DNA of 35,217 bases from Strigomonas culicis (GCA_000482145.1 AUXH01000141.1:1-35217); one strand, 5' to 3'. Numbered from the stretch's first letter, positions 9,398 to 18,874 are shown. A program made the numbers and translations. Notes: a model not told the origin generated them from the letters alone.

Positions 9398-10060
9398 CTA
9401 TTCTGTAAGCCCCTCCGTTTGCGATAGCACTCTCACCGTCCGCGGCGTGCGGCAGACGGGGGTCGAGCTCGCCTCCTTCTGGCCCTCCCCCGCGTCCCCA
9501 CGCGGTGCGGGGGCCATCTCCGCGCGCCTGCGGGCGACCCGCTGCTTCCACTTCGCGAGCTGCGCCCGTGCGTCGCGCGGCACCGGCAGCAGCTGGGCGC
9601 TGTCGCACGGATCGCGGTGCAGCAGCCCCGTGGCGACCGCCGCCGCGCGCTTGGCGACGGACGGGGGGCGAGGGTTGTCTACCGCGTTGGCGGCGGCGCG
9701 CGTCGCTGCTGTGGCGAGGGCAGCCGGTGCCTGTGCGGGGGATTCCGCTCCGTGGATGGATCGCTCTTGCGAGGGTACGGCGGACGGGGCGAACGTGTTA
9801 CCACCAGTGGGAGCCTTTAGCGTGTCTGCATGGGCTTGTCTGTTGGTGTTAAGGATGCTGTCACCGCTTGGGTTTTCTTCCGAGAGAAGCGGCGATCTCC
9901 TGGGATCGCTGACCGACGTCCGGATCTCAGGTTCTCCGTCTCCATCGTGGTTGACGTCAACAGTATCACAAATGTGGCTGATGTACATCGGAGGCTGTTG
10001 CGTGCGGTTTAAGCCGTCGCTCGGACGCCCGGTGGTGTTTTTCGGCACTGTTTGCGCCAT
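9398..10060 (-). CDS. Array family member 1 (short, lacks the helix modules)
   Basis: Open frame of 220 codons from the ATG at 10060 (MAQTVPKNTTGRPS) to a TAG. It is the shortest member and the leftmost of the array. The conserved box is LLPVPRDARAQLAKWKQRVA (residues 157-176), continuing RRRAE. The C-terminal motif TPRTVRV ends at residue 211, followed by LSQTEGLTE. The amphipathic-helix modules and the AGGGLLISSI segment of the other members are absent. The middle is Ala-rich (about residues 108-145). DNA around the box is close to that of its neighbours, and the rest is divergent. The protein is polar, without signal peptide or membrane segments. Function unknown, but family membership is clear from the box plus the tail motif. 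Confidence 0.75.
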   Translation of the reverse strand: MAQTVPKNTTGRPSDGLNRTQQPPMYISHICDTVDVNHDGDGEPEIRTSVSDPRRSPLLSEENPSGDSILNTNRQAHADTLKAPTGGNTFAPSAVPSQERSIHGAESPAQAPAALATAATRAAANAVDNPRPPSVAKRAAAVATGLLHRDPCDSAQLLPVPRDARAQLAKWKQRVARRRAEMAPAPRGDAGEGQKEASSTPVCRTPRTVRVLSQTEGLTE

Positions 10061-10859
10061 CTGTAGACGTTAGGTTGCGCTAGCGCTCAGTTGTTGTTTT
10101 GACAACAATGAGTAGATCTCGGAGAGATCAATAATAAGTGGGAAAAAAAGATTGTGGTGTGCTTTTAAAAACGTAAAACAAAGCAAGAAAAAACGATGAT
10201 ACTGACTGTATTCTTCGATGGGAACGAGTGCAGTCACAGAAAACGATATCTTTTTTTTAGTAGAGCGGAGTAAAAGAGAAATAGGTAGGCATATATTTGT
10301 GTATATCCGTCAATTAGGTTGATGGTAGAAGAGACGTTCAAAAAGAAACATAATCGAAGAAAAATACATTGACATGATTATTCAAAGTACTGTACTGAAA
10401 AGTAACAAAAAAAGAGAAATATATTATAAAAGACAAATGAGTAATGTTAATGTGTTAACGTCAAATGATGATCGTTAATATATTTTATGATAAGAACATA
10501 TGTCGTTTCACCAAAAAAGAGAAAAAAAAATGAAACAAAAAACAGCCGAATGAAGTAAATAATAAGCAAGCAAGCAAGCAAAAGAGGGAAAGAAGAAACA
10601 CACATTATTTTTCAAAAAAAAAGAAAATCACTTCACACTGAAGAATACATTAATCTAAAAATGAGTTCTTATAATAAACCTATATACATACGTACACCTA
10701 TTTGCAAAAAAAAAAAGAACTAGAATAAAGGAAGCGACTCAAGTTATGGTAAACAAGCAGACAGAAATAGAAGTTTGCATACCACTGTAGATGTCAACCA
10801 TAATCTTTCACTCCTTTCTGTCTTTTTACATGTATCTCCTGTTTGGTTAATATTTCCTA
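10061..10859. other. Intergenic region
   Basis: A-rich, with a short AAGC repeat (10564-10580) and many homopolymers. No gene is visible. Confidence 0.55.
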
Positions 10860-12242
10860 TTAAGACTCGCTCCTCAGTTCCTCATCATGACCCATCACTC
10901 TCACAGTCCGCGAGGGTCTCACAAGCGGGGCGCCGCTGTCCATCTTCCGCCCACCGACTCCCTCCTCCCCATCCAGCGTGGGTGCCTGCGCAGCGTCCGT
11001 GCGGGGCAGCACCTCGAGCGGGTTGTCGTCGATACTCTTGCGGCCCTCGCCCTCGAGCGCGACACTCTTCTTCCACTTCGCGAGCTGCGCCTGCGCGTCG
11101 CGCTGCAGCGGCGGCGCCGGCACCGCCGCCTGCAGCTCGGTGCGGCGCTTCTCCTCCGGCGGGGCGAGCACGCGCTTCGTGGCGGAGGCCGCTGCGATCT
11201 TGCTGATGAGCAGACCGCCGCCGGGGCTGGGGGCCGGGCTGGGGCTCGAGGTGAGCGCCTTGTCAGCGGTGGGGGTGAGGGCCGCCGTCTCGTCCACGGA
11301 CGGCGCCGGCGCGGTGAAGGGTGAGGGGTTCAAGTCGTCCTCCTCAGCAGGATCACTGGACGTGTCCTTCGTCTCTTCCACGTCCTTCTCCTTGTTGGTG
11401 CTCGTGGTGGTGGTCGCGATGGTGTGCTTCACACAGCGGACGGCCGCGTGGAACTGCCTGCGCACACGCTTTTTGAGATCCTTCATATCGCGAAGGAGCT
11501 TGCTCTCTCTTCTCTGTCCGCCCTCACTGCCCGCATCCACACTGTCCTCCTGAATAGCGGCGGCCGACGTCTGCGTGTCGGTCAGGTTCTTGGTCGACTC
11601 GTCCTCCACGCACCCCTGCGGCTCGGGAAACGCGAAGGGTGCCTTGGCGGTCGTCGGAGTGGGGGTGGCAGCGGTGTCGGGCGGCGTGCGCGGGCGGCTG
11701 TTGCTGTGGCTACTCTGCGTCGGAGGCAGCGGGGGTTGACTTTTACACGGCCCCTCTACCTCGTGATCGGTGGGGACGGTTGTGTTGACACGGTACATGA
11801 CTGGTTGGGCCATGTCGGAGGAGGGCATGTCCATCTCGGATGGAATACTGTTCATGTTACTAATTGAATTCACTGTTATAGACAGGTTGGTGCTGGTAGG
11901 ATCCGTGGTGGCCGCGTCGTCCAGTTCGGTGTTCAACTTACTGTTGTTGTTACTGTTGTCTTCATGGGCCGTGATGCCAGTCGTTTGCTTTTTGGCGCGC
12001 AGCATTAATTTGAACTTCTTGCCTACGTGTTTACTGAGTTTCTTTATATTCTTCACCAATGATCCGTCCTTTTTCTTCTTTCCACCAGCGTCGTCACCGC
12101 CGCCCGTGCTGCTATCGCTAGACTCACGACGGGTACGGCTAACAGGGCGCTCCTCGTGCGCGCTGTCCGAACTGCTACGTCGGGTGGTCTTGGCCTCTGC
12201 CGGCGGTGTCTTTCTAACGTTTGGATCAGCGGTTTCGCTCAT
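10860..12242 (-). CDS. Array family member 2
   Basis: Open frame of 460 codons from the ATG at 12242 (MSETADPNVRKT) to a TAA. Order of parts: RRSSSD and RRESSD sites (residues 21-45); basic helix 1, LVKNIKKLSKHVGKKFKLML (62-81); a polar linker; helix 2, LLRDMKDLKKRVRRQFHAAV (249-268), preceded by RRES; the GGLLISKI segment; the box PLQRDAQAQLAKWKKSVALE (378-397); and the tail PSRTVRV ending at residue 449, then MGHDEELRSES. The DNA of the box (about 11052-11125) is almost identical to that of member 4 (about 15132-15205), although the flanking sequences differ. Splice acceptor predicted at 12286-12285. No membrane segment is present. Function unknown. Confidence 0.8.
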   Translation of the reverse strand: MSETADPNVRKTPPAEAKTTRRSSSDSAHEERPVSRTRRESSDSSTGGGDDAGGKKKKDGSLVKNIKKLSKHVGKKFKLMLRAKKQTTGITAHEDNSNNNSKLNTELDDAATTDPTSTNLSITVNSISNMNSIPSEMDMPSSDMAQPVMYRVNTTVPTDHEVEGPCKSQPPLPPTQSSHSNSRPRTPPDTAATPTPTTAKAPFAFPEPQGCVEDESTKNLTDTQTSAAAIQEDSVDAGSEGGQRRESKLLRDMKDLKKRVRRQFHAAVRCVKHTIATTTTSTNKEKDVEETKDTSSDPAEEDDLNPSPFTAPAPSVDETAALTPTADKALTSSPSPAPSPGGGLLISKIAAASATKRVLAPPEEKRRTELQAAVPAPPLQRDAQAQLAKWKKSVALEGEGRKSIDDNPLEVLPRTDAAQAPTLDGEEGVGGRKMDSGAPLVRPSRTVRVMGHDEELRSES

Positions 12243-12284
12243 CTCGTATCATGCAGGGATTTGAGTAACACAAACAAAGAAAAC

Positions 12285-12314
12285 CTTTTAGAGAGAAGAG
12301 GAGACAACGTCAAA
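12285..12314 (-). promoter_or_regulatory. Predicted trans-splice acceptor and polypyrimidine tract, member 2
   Basis: On the coding strand TCTCCTCTTCTCTCTA is followed by AAAAG with the AG at 12286-12285, 43 nt before the ATG. The leader contains an out-of-frame ATG (12252-12250) 10 nt before the main start. The same arrangement occurs in members 3 and 5. Confidence 0.5.
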
Positions 12315-12939
12315 ATGTAAACAGTTATTTCGCTGCCTTCCCTTGTGTGTAACTGACGATTACAATCACATTCAACCGTGTGAACATGAGAGGACATTCA
12401 AAGATATAGACATGCGCCTTTTATAATCTGTATTATCGTACCGGGTATAGGAAACAATGAAGTACAAAACAAACAAAAAATAAAAAGAGTATAAAAGAAC
12501 AAATATAATCGAATAATAATAATAAAAACGATCCGTCTACTGAAATGAAATGAAATAAAACAATATAATCAAGGGATTAATAGTGCTTAAAAGGAAACAA
12601 AAATACTGAGAGGAAAATAATGTACGTATTCCTGCAAAAAATGAAAAGAATCCATAAAAAGAAAAAAAAACCAGAAGCATATATGTATATACGACACAGT
12701 CATATCTGTCTGCTATAGTGAACACAGAATCTTTTTGTAGGTTCACTAAAAAACAGGAATAAGAGAATAAAACTAGAAAAATGAAACTGTATGAATTAAA
12801 AGAGAAAAAAAGACAAAGACAAAACCCGTTTTCTGTAGGCCATCATCGATATTGTATCTTTATCATATCATATTAAGCTGTAAATCGTTAAACTCAGTCT
12901 TCCATGTACAGCTTCCTTATCCTCTAAAAAACAAAAAAT
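12315..12939. other. Intergenic region
   Basis: AT-rich DNA with small A-rich runs. No gene is visible. It ends at the degraded tail of family member 3. Confidence 0.55.
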
Positions 12940-13030
12940 ATCACCAGCACACACTAATCTCACCATGCATCACAGGCGATTAAAGGTGAGCCGGTCCTCT
13001 CCCCGCCACGACTGCAGCGATGCTCTTACA
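12940..13030 (-). pseudogene. Frameshifted C-terminal tail remnant of family member 3
   Basis: Directly behind the TGA of member 3, the other frame encodes DVRASLQSWRGEDRL, matching DVRASLQSWRGDEYPAAG of member 5. Further on (12969-12940) comes CMVRLVCAGD, matching RMVRVICSDE of member 9. One extra base in the GTTTGATG context, compared with GTGGATG in member 5, accounts for the break. A further in-frame stop lies between the two remnants. Confidence 0.65.
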
Positions 13031-14296
13031 TCAAACTGTGTCATCAAACCTCACGGAGATTCTGCGTGACCCCTCAAGACTCATCTCGTTCGGGTTCCTG
13101 CGAACCATGTTTTCAAAAGAAACGTTCCGCTTCCACTTCGCCAGCTGCGCCTGCGCGTCGCGCTGCAGCGGCGGTGCCGGCGCTGCGTCATTCAGCCCTG
13201 TGTCAGGTTGGGCGCTGAAAGAGGCAGCTGCGCGCTTGATGATGGCAGAGGTGAAAAGGTTGCCTCCTGCGATATTGCTGGCATTTGCCTCTGTTACTTC
13301 CGTCTGCTGCGTCAATGGAGAGAGAACACTGTTTTTTATGGGCTCCAATTGTTGACTCATGGGCTCTGCAGTGAACAATGTTGAGGGATTCTCATCACGG
13401 TTTCCTATGACACTGGTGGTGGTACCAGCAGTGTTTATTGCGCCCTTCTTAGAGGGCATCATCGAGCGGATATGTTGACTGACACTCTTCTGGATGTCCT
13501 TCACACTCCACCGGCGGTGTCCCTTCTTCTTGCCATCCGCATCACCGCGATCCCCGCCGTTGCTGCTCTCTGGCGGGCCCTTCTCCACCGTTCCTTTGTA
13601 TGTGCTAGTTTGCGAAAATGACGTTTCCTTGAAGAGGGTGTGCTGTGGCTCATGCGTGTTCACCTCCGAGAGGGGCAGCGCCTGCGGCAGAGCAGGCAGC
13701 AGTGGAGACCGGGTGCTGCAGCCGTCGGTGACCCCTTTCCTAGCACGCCGCACCCCAGGTTTGTCGTTCGCTTCTTCCATCTTGCTCTCGCTCCGCTCGA
13801 CTGCTGCACATACGGCCGCACTGTCCAAGAAGAGAGAGGGGTGGGTGGTGGAGCGCTGCAGGATCCCATTGGAATAGAAAGGGAGCGCATTGTACGGTGT
13901 GAAGTCGACATTGTACGTAAACTTGTCGGTCAACAATCCGCTGAAGTTATTCAGGTCTGCATCATCGATGGTTGTATGCTGTGTAGTAAAGCTGTTGTTT
14001 TCACTGATACCGGTGCTAAAACTAGCACTGAGATTTGTGCCGCTCTTAGAGGCCGTCAGCTCGAGGATCTGCTGACTGATGCTCTTCTGGAGGTCCCTCA
14101 AATACTTTCGTGATCTTTTCTCTTTCCTCCGATCTCCTTTACCACCATCACCGCCATCTCTGCTGACATGATTATCGATAGAATGATTATGGTTATCCAT
14201 GCGCGCATCTGCGGTGTGGTCACCGCTTTTGCGTCGGATCGCCGACGACAATGTCACTTGTTCCGCGTTGAGAGATTGCGTAGCAGTAATGCTCAT
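13031..14296 (-). CDS. Array family member 3 (C-terminal tail lost by frameshift)
   Basis: Open frame of 421 codons from the ATG at 14296 (MSITATQSLNAEQVTL) to a TGA. Order of parts: VTLSSAIRRKSGDHT (14-28); helix 1, KYLRDLQKSISQQILELTAS (64-83); ENNSFTT and a YNALPFY patch; helix 2, RWSVKDIQKSVSQHIRSMMP (262-281), preceded by HR; EPIKNSVLSPLTQQ; the box PLQRDAQAQLAKWKRNVSFE (376-395); and SRRISVRFDDTV at the very end. Relative to member 5 the frame is shifted by one extra base after DDTV, so SLQSW and RTVRV are not translated (see 12940-13030). Two polypyrimidine tracts precede the start. The acceptor AG at 14336-14335 is the likely one. Function unknown. Confidence 0.8.
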   Translation of the reverse strand: MSITATQSLNAEQVTLSSAIRRKSGDHTADARMDNHNHSIDNHVSRDGGDGGKGDRRKEKRSRKYLRDLQKSISQQILELTASKSGTNLSASFSTGISENNSFTTQHTTIDDADLNNFSGLLTDKFTYNVDFTPYNALPFYSNGILQRSTTHPSLFLDSAAVCAAVERSESKMEEANDKPGVRRARKGVTDGCSTRSPLLPALPQALPLSEVNTHEPQHTLFKETSFSQTSTYKGTVEKGPPESSNGGDRGDADGKKKGHRRWSVKDIQKSVSQHIRSMMPSKKGAINTAGTTTSVIGNRDENPSTLFTAEPMSQQLEPIKNSVLSPLTQQTEVTEANASNIAGGNLFTSAIIKRAAASFSAQPDTGLNDAAPAPPLQRDAQAQLAKWKRNVSFENMVRRNPNEMSLEGSRRISVRFDDTV

Positions 14297-14334
14297 CTCG
14301 TATCATGCGAGTATTTGAGTAAAAAAAAAAGTTT

Positions 14335-14360
14335 CTTGGAGAGAGAAAAAGGGACGAGAG
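14335..14360 (-). promoter_or_regulatory. Predicted trans-splice acceptor and polypyrimidine tract, member 3
   Basis: On the coding strand CTCTCGTCCCTTTTTCTCTC is followed by CAAG with the AG at 14336-14335, 39 nt before the ATG. A second T10 run (14330-14321) is followed by an AG that abuts the ATG, so alternative acceptor use is possible. An out-of-frame ATG at 14306-14304 precedes the main start by 10 nt. Confidence 0.5.
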
Positions 14361-14964
14361 CAACAGGTATTCAGGCATTACAGTGTGTTCCTTTGTATGG
14401 GACTGACGATAACAGCGATGTTCAACCGCTTATACACAGGGGATGGCCACGGGTATGATATACCAAAAGGTTAAACTGCATTATTAAAAATAAAATAGGA
14501 GAGAAAAAAAAAGAAACACGAAAGCAAATCAAAATATGTGTCTTAACACGCAACACGATGACTGCAAAAAAAAAAAACAGAAATTATGCACTCAAAAAAA
14601 GCTAAATAAAATCGAAATATCAAGTAAAACGAGAGAGTTAAAAACAACACAAAACCAACGAGGATCTCATAGTACACATATTTGTAGAACAAAACAAAAA
14701 AAGAAGCCAGCACAAAAAGAAAAAAAAACTAAACAATACGCTTCATATATGCGATACAGTCATACATGTTTCCAATAAGGAAGGCAAACAGGTGTGTTAC
14801 AACAACAGATAACAGGAATAACAAAATAATCAGAACAAACGATAGAAAAAAAAGGAAGGTAATGGAAATCAACTTATACATTCAATTGATCCAAATGATA
14901 CTTATCACAACATAGTTGTTTACGTCTACTCTTGTAGTAATACTATATTCATTCGGAAGGTTAA
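14361..14964. other. Intergenic region
   Basis: A-rich, with a short open frame (14536-14778, plus strand) of low complexity that I do not accept as a gene. Confidence 0.55.
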
Positions 14965-15044
14965 ATCATGACTCACGGTTTTCACTGTGCACAATTGACA
15001 AGCAGCGGTGACGTGCGAGTTCTATTTCCACGACTGCAACGGTG
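14965..15044 (-). pseudogene. Degraded tail of family member 4
   Basis: Behind the TAA of member 4, another frame reads TPLQSW and then a stop, matching TPLQS of member 9. Some 50 bp on, the DNA encodes TVKTVSHD, which resembles RTVRVMGHD of member 2. The first match is good. The second is weak. Confidence 0.4.
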
Positions 15045-16262
15045 TTATGCATCCACTGCGTCGTCAAAGTGTACGGACGGTCTGCGCTGCATATCAAGCA
15101 TACTCTCATTCGCGCTCCCACGAAGAGAAGACTCGAGCGAGACACTCTTCTTCCACTTCGCGAGCTGCGCCTTCGCGTCGCGCTGCAGCGGCGGCGCCGG
15201 CGGTGCGTTCTCCGCCTCCTTGTTGGTCGCAGCACTGGAAGTGGTCGGTGCACGCCGGCTAATGGAGGACATGAGGAGCCCGCTTCCGGATGGCATACTC
15301 CTTTCCACCTCGGCTGTTGCACACAGCTGTGGCGAGGAAGGGAGGGGATTGTCTTTCATTGCTTGCATTTGCGGATTCACAGATATCGAAGTGAGCTGCT
15401 TAGACAGACCATCCGCGTAGCCACCCTTGGCGTCCGTAGTGCTACTGATGCTATTCCTAGTGGGCATCATAGAGCGGATGTGCCGGTCCACCTTCTGGTG
15501 GAGGCCCCGCACACTCCACCGGCGCTTTCCCTGCTTCTTTCCACCGTTGCCGGTGCGTGTCTCATTCGTCTTCACACTGTCCTCTCTTGCCACCGTGCGT
15601 GACGATAGCTCTTCGGTGAAGCGGTTCGGCTGGGACGGCTCCATGCCAAACACCGACATGGAAAGCTCAGGGGCCAGGGCGAGCGAAAGCGGAGTGTGTG
15701 AGCCGCCGCCGTCCGTGACGGAGCTCCTCCTACGTCGAGTTTGAGAGTTTGTCTTTTTTTGTTCCGTCGCTTGCGCGGCCTCTCTAGTTCTGGCGACTGA
15801 ACTCTCCATATCGAGGGATCGGAAGCTGCAGGAGGGTAGCGTGGGCAAGATGTAGGAAGAGAGTTCCATATCGTACGAGGAGCTGTTGTTCTTGCCAATC
15901 GCATGGTCAGTGGTGTATATGTGAATACTGCTAAGTTCCGCACCATCGGTGGCCCCATTATGTGTAGTAAAACTATTGTTGTTGATGCTACATGCACTGT
16001 TTTTAGCGGTGGTATCAATACCGTTCTTAGAGGGCGACCGCGAAGGGGTCTTGTAACGGGTACTGTTCTGGAAATTACCTGTACTTCTCCGTTGCCTTCT
16101 GTGCTCACTGTTCTGTGCATCACCACCATTACTGTCTCTACCCCTGACATGGTTATCCATACAATTGTTATGGTTATCCACGCGGTCATGGCTCTTGCGT
16201 CGACATGCCGACGATCCGGGGGATTGCGTTATGTGGAAGCGTCGACTGGCGCTTCCACTCAT
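15045..16262 (-). CDS. Array family member 4 (tail truncated)
   Basis: Open frame of 405 codons ending in TAA. I chose the ATG at 16262 (MSGSASRRFHITQSPG). An in-frame ATG at 16343 would add a hydrophobic leader, but those codons are the translated polypyrimidine tract and lie upstream of the likely splice site. Order of parts: CRRKSHDRVDNHNN near residue 25; a degenerate first helix region (RSTGNFQNSTRYKTPSRSPS); NNNSFTTHNGATDGAELSS; RRRSSVTDGG; helix 2, RWSVRGLHQKVDRHIRSMMP (248-267); SGLLMSSISRRAPT; the box PLQRDAKAQLAKWKKSVSLE (358-377); and QRRPSVHFDDAVDA at the end. The SLQSW/RTVRV tail is not translated. Function unknown. Confidence 0.78.
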   Translation of the reverse strand: MSGSASRRFHITQSPGSSACRRKSHDRVDNHNNCMDNHVRGRDSNGGDAQNSEHRRQRRSTGNFQNSTRYKTPSRSPSKNGIDTTAKNSACSINNNSFTTHNGATDGAELSSIHIYTTDHAIGKNNSSSYDMELSSYILPTLPSCSFRSLDMESSVARTREAAQATEQKKTNSQTRRRRSSVTDGGGSHTPLSLALAPELSMSVFGMEPSQPNRFTEELSSRTVAREDSVKTNETRTGNGGKKQGKRRWSVRGLHQKVDRHIRSMMPTRNSISSTTDAKGGYADGLSKQLTSISVNPQMQAMKDNPLPSSPQLCATAEVERSMPSGSGLLMSSISRRAPTTSSAATNKEAENAPPAPPLQRDAKAQLAKWKKSVSLESSLRGSANESMLDMQRRPSVHFDDAVDA

Positions 16263-16284
16263 ATTGTATCGCGTAGGAAGTTGA

Positions 16285-16323
16285 CTAAAAAAAAAAGCTT
16301 CTTGGAGAAGCAAAAGAAGACAA
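16285..16323 (-). promoter_or_regulatory. Predicted trans-splice acceptor region, member 4
   Basis: On the coding strand a C/T tract (16323-16303) and a T10 run (16296-16287) are followed by AGs at 16302-16301 and 16286-16285. Either gives a leader of 23-39 nt and excludes the upstream ATG at 16343. Confidence 0.45.
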
Positions 16324-16954
16324 GTGCAAAGGTAGACAGTCATTTCTGTTTAGTTTCATGTTTAAAACCCAATATAGAAGCAACAGTGAGCATCGTAGAT
16401 AAGAAGGAGAATCATATGTATATGTATTTGCCATTTTGTTTTTAAAAACTGCATCATCATAAAGAAAAAACAAAAAGAACGATGGTACATCGAAAGCAAA
16501 AAAAAAAATGCAAAAAAGTCAAGTACATCATAACGAATAGCATTGAATGGAAAAGGACAATTAAAGTACTCAACTAAAAAGAAAAAAACATGATAGAATC
16601 AAGAGTAGCAAATGATGCTACAAAGTGAAAAAAGAAAAGAAAGAAAATCAACGAATATACATGTTCGTGAAAGCAAAATAATAAAGGAACGAAACGAAGA
16701 ATAAAATCTTGAACACCAAGGAGCAACACATAATGTACAGTAGGATATTTTTTGCTTTATGAGGAATGCAAAAAAGAAAAAAAAGTACCATGTGAAAACA
16801 ACAACAATCAGAAAGACAAACGAACAGAGGCTAAACCAAACTGAAAAAGAAAAAAACTATAAATTAAAATATCAGAAGCACATTTATATGTTCAGTTTTA
16901 TCATTTCACAATGCGTTTTAGCTGTTTAAAGGTACGCTGCTATCTACAATCCAC
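16324..16954. other. Intergenic region
   Basis: A-rich simple DNA with no gene visible. Directly behind the next gene's stop region it carries AGCTAAAACG on the coding strand. The same 10-mer follows or spans the stops of members 6 and 9. Confidence 0.5.
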
Positions 16955-18274
16955 TCATTTCATACAATCATCATCTGCACACAGTATTTTTACCTTACGC
17001 GGCACGCGACCGGCCGCAGGGTATTCGTCTCCTCGCCACGACTGCAGCGATGCTCTTACATCCACCGTGTCGTCAGACGGTATTGAGCTTGTATGCGATC
17101 CTTCAAGACTGCTGTTGTCGTTTATACTCCTCCGAACATTGTTTTCGAGCGAAACGCTCCGCCTCCACTTGGCTAGCTGCGCCTTCGCGTCGCGACGGAG
17201 TGGCGACGCGGGCCGTGCGTCCTCCAGCTCTGTGTCCGCCTTGGCACTGGAGGAGGTCGGTGCGCGTGTGATGCTAGAGATGAGCAGACCCCCTCCCAGT
17301 GACATGTCGCCTTCCATCTCGTTTGTGTCGTTCCGTAGCTTGGGTTCGGAGAGGACACTGTTTTCAGTGGGGTCTACATTCTGATTGTCAGGCGTCGAAC
17401 TGAGCTGTTTAGACTCACCATCCCCAAGGTTCACACCGGCACTACTGGTTGTATCAACTGTGCTGCTTGTGGTTTTCCTAGAGGGCAACATTGAGCGGAT
17501 TTGGTCACCTACATTCCTGTGGAGGTCCTTCATATTCCTCCACAGTTTTCTCTCTTTCTTCTTATCCACATCCCCACCATCACTACTAAGAGTGCTGCGT
17601 CTTTTATCGGTCTTCCCACGTACGCCTTGTGCACTTGTCTGTGAAGAAATCTCTGCATTGGAGATGGTACACTGAGACTCGCGTGTTTCCACCGACGACA
17701 TCGGCAGCGGCGGGTCTAAAGGATAACTGTCTGTGGAGCCGGTCGTCTTCTGCTCTGCTGGAGAGCTCTTCTTCTCTTCTTCCGCTGCCTCATTGTCCTC
17801 ACTGTCCGGTGCAGATACAGCAGCAGTGTCCACGGAGGGAGGGGTAGGGGAGTGGGGCATGCACGAGGTCAGGGAGTTTGCACACACTTCGACATCGCAC
17901 GTGATGCTATTCATGTAATTCGTTAGACTCTTGTTGAACAAGGTGGTACTGTGGGCAGCATCGATAGCATCTGGCGCCCCACTTGGTGGCGTAAAACTGT
18001 TGTTTTCACCATTGATCGAATACGTACCATTTGTTGTGGCCGACTCCGAGAGTATCTGTTCGCTGATGAGCTTCTGGAGGTCCCTCACACTCTTCCGCTG
18101 TCTTCGCTGCCTCCTATTAGCTGCCTCACCACCAGCATCGCCGCCACAGTGATCCACACCACTACTATCGTTCTCGATACACTTCTCTTGGACGTGTTCG
18201 TAACTTCTCCGCCGCCCGGCTGTGGATACAGTGGGTTGCGTTGTGTTCAGATCGTCCATAGAAGTGTCGCTCAT
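16955..18274 (-). CDS. Array family member 5 (complete tail)
   Basis: Open frame of 439 codons from the ATG at 18274 (MSDTSMDDLNTTQ) to a TGA. Order of parts: TAGRRRSYEHVQEK near residue 19; helix 1, KSVRDLQKLISEQILSESAT; NGENNSFTPPSGAPDAIDAA; an acidic Ser/Glu stretch; helix 2, LWRNMKDLHRNVGDQIRSML (244-263); GGGLLISSITRAPTSS; the box LRRDAKAQLAKWRRSVSLE (359-377), with KWRR in place of KWKR; SDDTVDVRASLQSWRGDEYP; and the tail VPRKVKILCADDDCMK. It is a useful reference for the intact C terminus. An out-of-frame ATG at 18284-18282 precedes the start by 10 nt. No membrane segment is present. Function unknown. Confidence 0.82.
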   Translation of the reverse strand: MSDTSMDDLNTTQPTVSTAGRRRSYEHVQEKCIENDSSGVDHCGGDAGGEAANRRQRRQRKSVRDLQKLISEQILSESATTNGTYSINGENNSFTPPSGAPDAIDAAHSTTLFNKSLTNYMNSITCDVEVCANSLTSCMPHSPTPPSVDTAAVSAPDSEDNEAAEEEKKSSPAEQKTTGSTDSYPLDPPLPMSSVETRESQCTISNAEISSQTSAQGVRGKTDKRRSTLSSDGGDVDKKKERKLWRNMKDLHRNVGDQIRSMLPSRKTTSSTVDTTSSAGVNLGDGESKQLSSTPDNQNVDPTENSVLSEPKLRNDTNEMEGDMSLGGGLLISSITRAPTSSSAKADTELEDARPASPLRRDAKAQLAKWRRSVSLENNVRRSINDNSSLEGSHTSSIPSDDTVDVRASLQSWRGDEYPAAGRVPRKVKILCADDDCMK

Positions 18275-18314
18275 CTCGTCTCATAAACAGAGTAGAGTGA
18301 CACAAAACTGAATA

Positions 18315-18346
18315 CTTAGTGGAGAGTGAAGAGGAGAAAAGAGAAA
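18315..18346 (-). promoter_or_regulatory. Predicted trans-splice acceptor and polypyrimidine tract, member 5
   Basis: On the coding strand TTTCTCTTTTCTCCTCTTCA (from 18346) leads to the AG at 18316-18315, 40 nt before the ATG. Confidence 0.55.
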
Positions 18347-18874
18347 CCATTAAACAGGTACACAAGTAAGCAGGTTGTTTTGTGAAGTCTTGACTCACGA
18401 GAGCAGCCACATGCAAAACACACACACACACGGAAAGAAATTCATTTATATGGATATGCAATGTTTTTCAACTGTATCATCATATGAGATAATAAAAAAG
18501 AAAAGTGATACATAAATAAAAAAAAAGAAGTGTATGAATAACGAATAACATAGACCCCCCCCAAAAAAAAAAGATGTACTGAACTGGGGGAACCAAAGTG
18601 AGATAATGAAGAGAAATAAACTGAAGCTAAGCAATAAAAAAAAAACAATTAAAATAAACTGTATATATAAAGCTGCAAATAAATAAAAAAAGAGGAATAA
18701 CGAGTAAATAAGAATTATAATACATAGAAAACAGTATTATAGTTTTGCTATATATCAACAATGGAGATATCTTTAAAAAAGGGGTAAAAAGAAAAGTAAT
18801 ATGAAAAGCAATAAGAAAGAACCTGTTTTTTATATACCTTTGCAAATATGATTGTTGTCTGATTACGTTACGTT
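18347..18874. other. Intergenic region
   Basis: A-rich, with homopolymers and a short CA run (18417-18431). No gene is visible. Confidence 0.55.

Noticed and set aside
16263..16343. Hydrophobic leader (MTVYLCTCLLLLLQ) that would look like a signal peptide on family member 4
   Set aside because: It is the polypyrimidine tract translated. It lies upstream of the likely splice acceptor, and the homologous start is the ATG at 16262.
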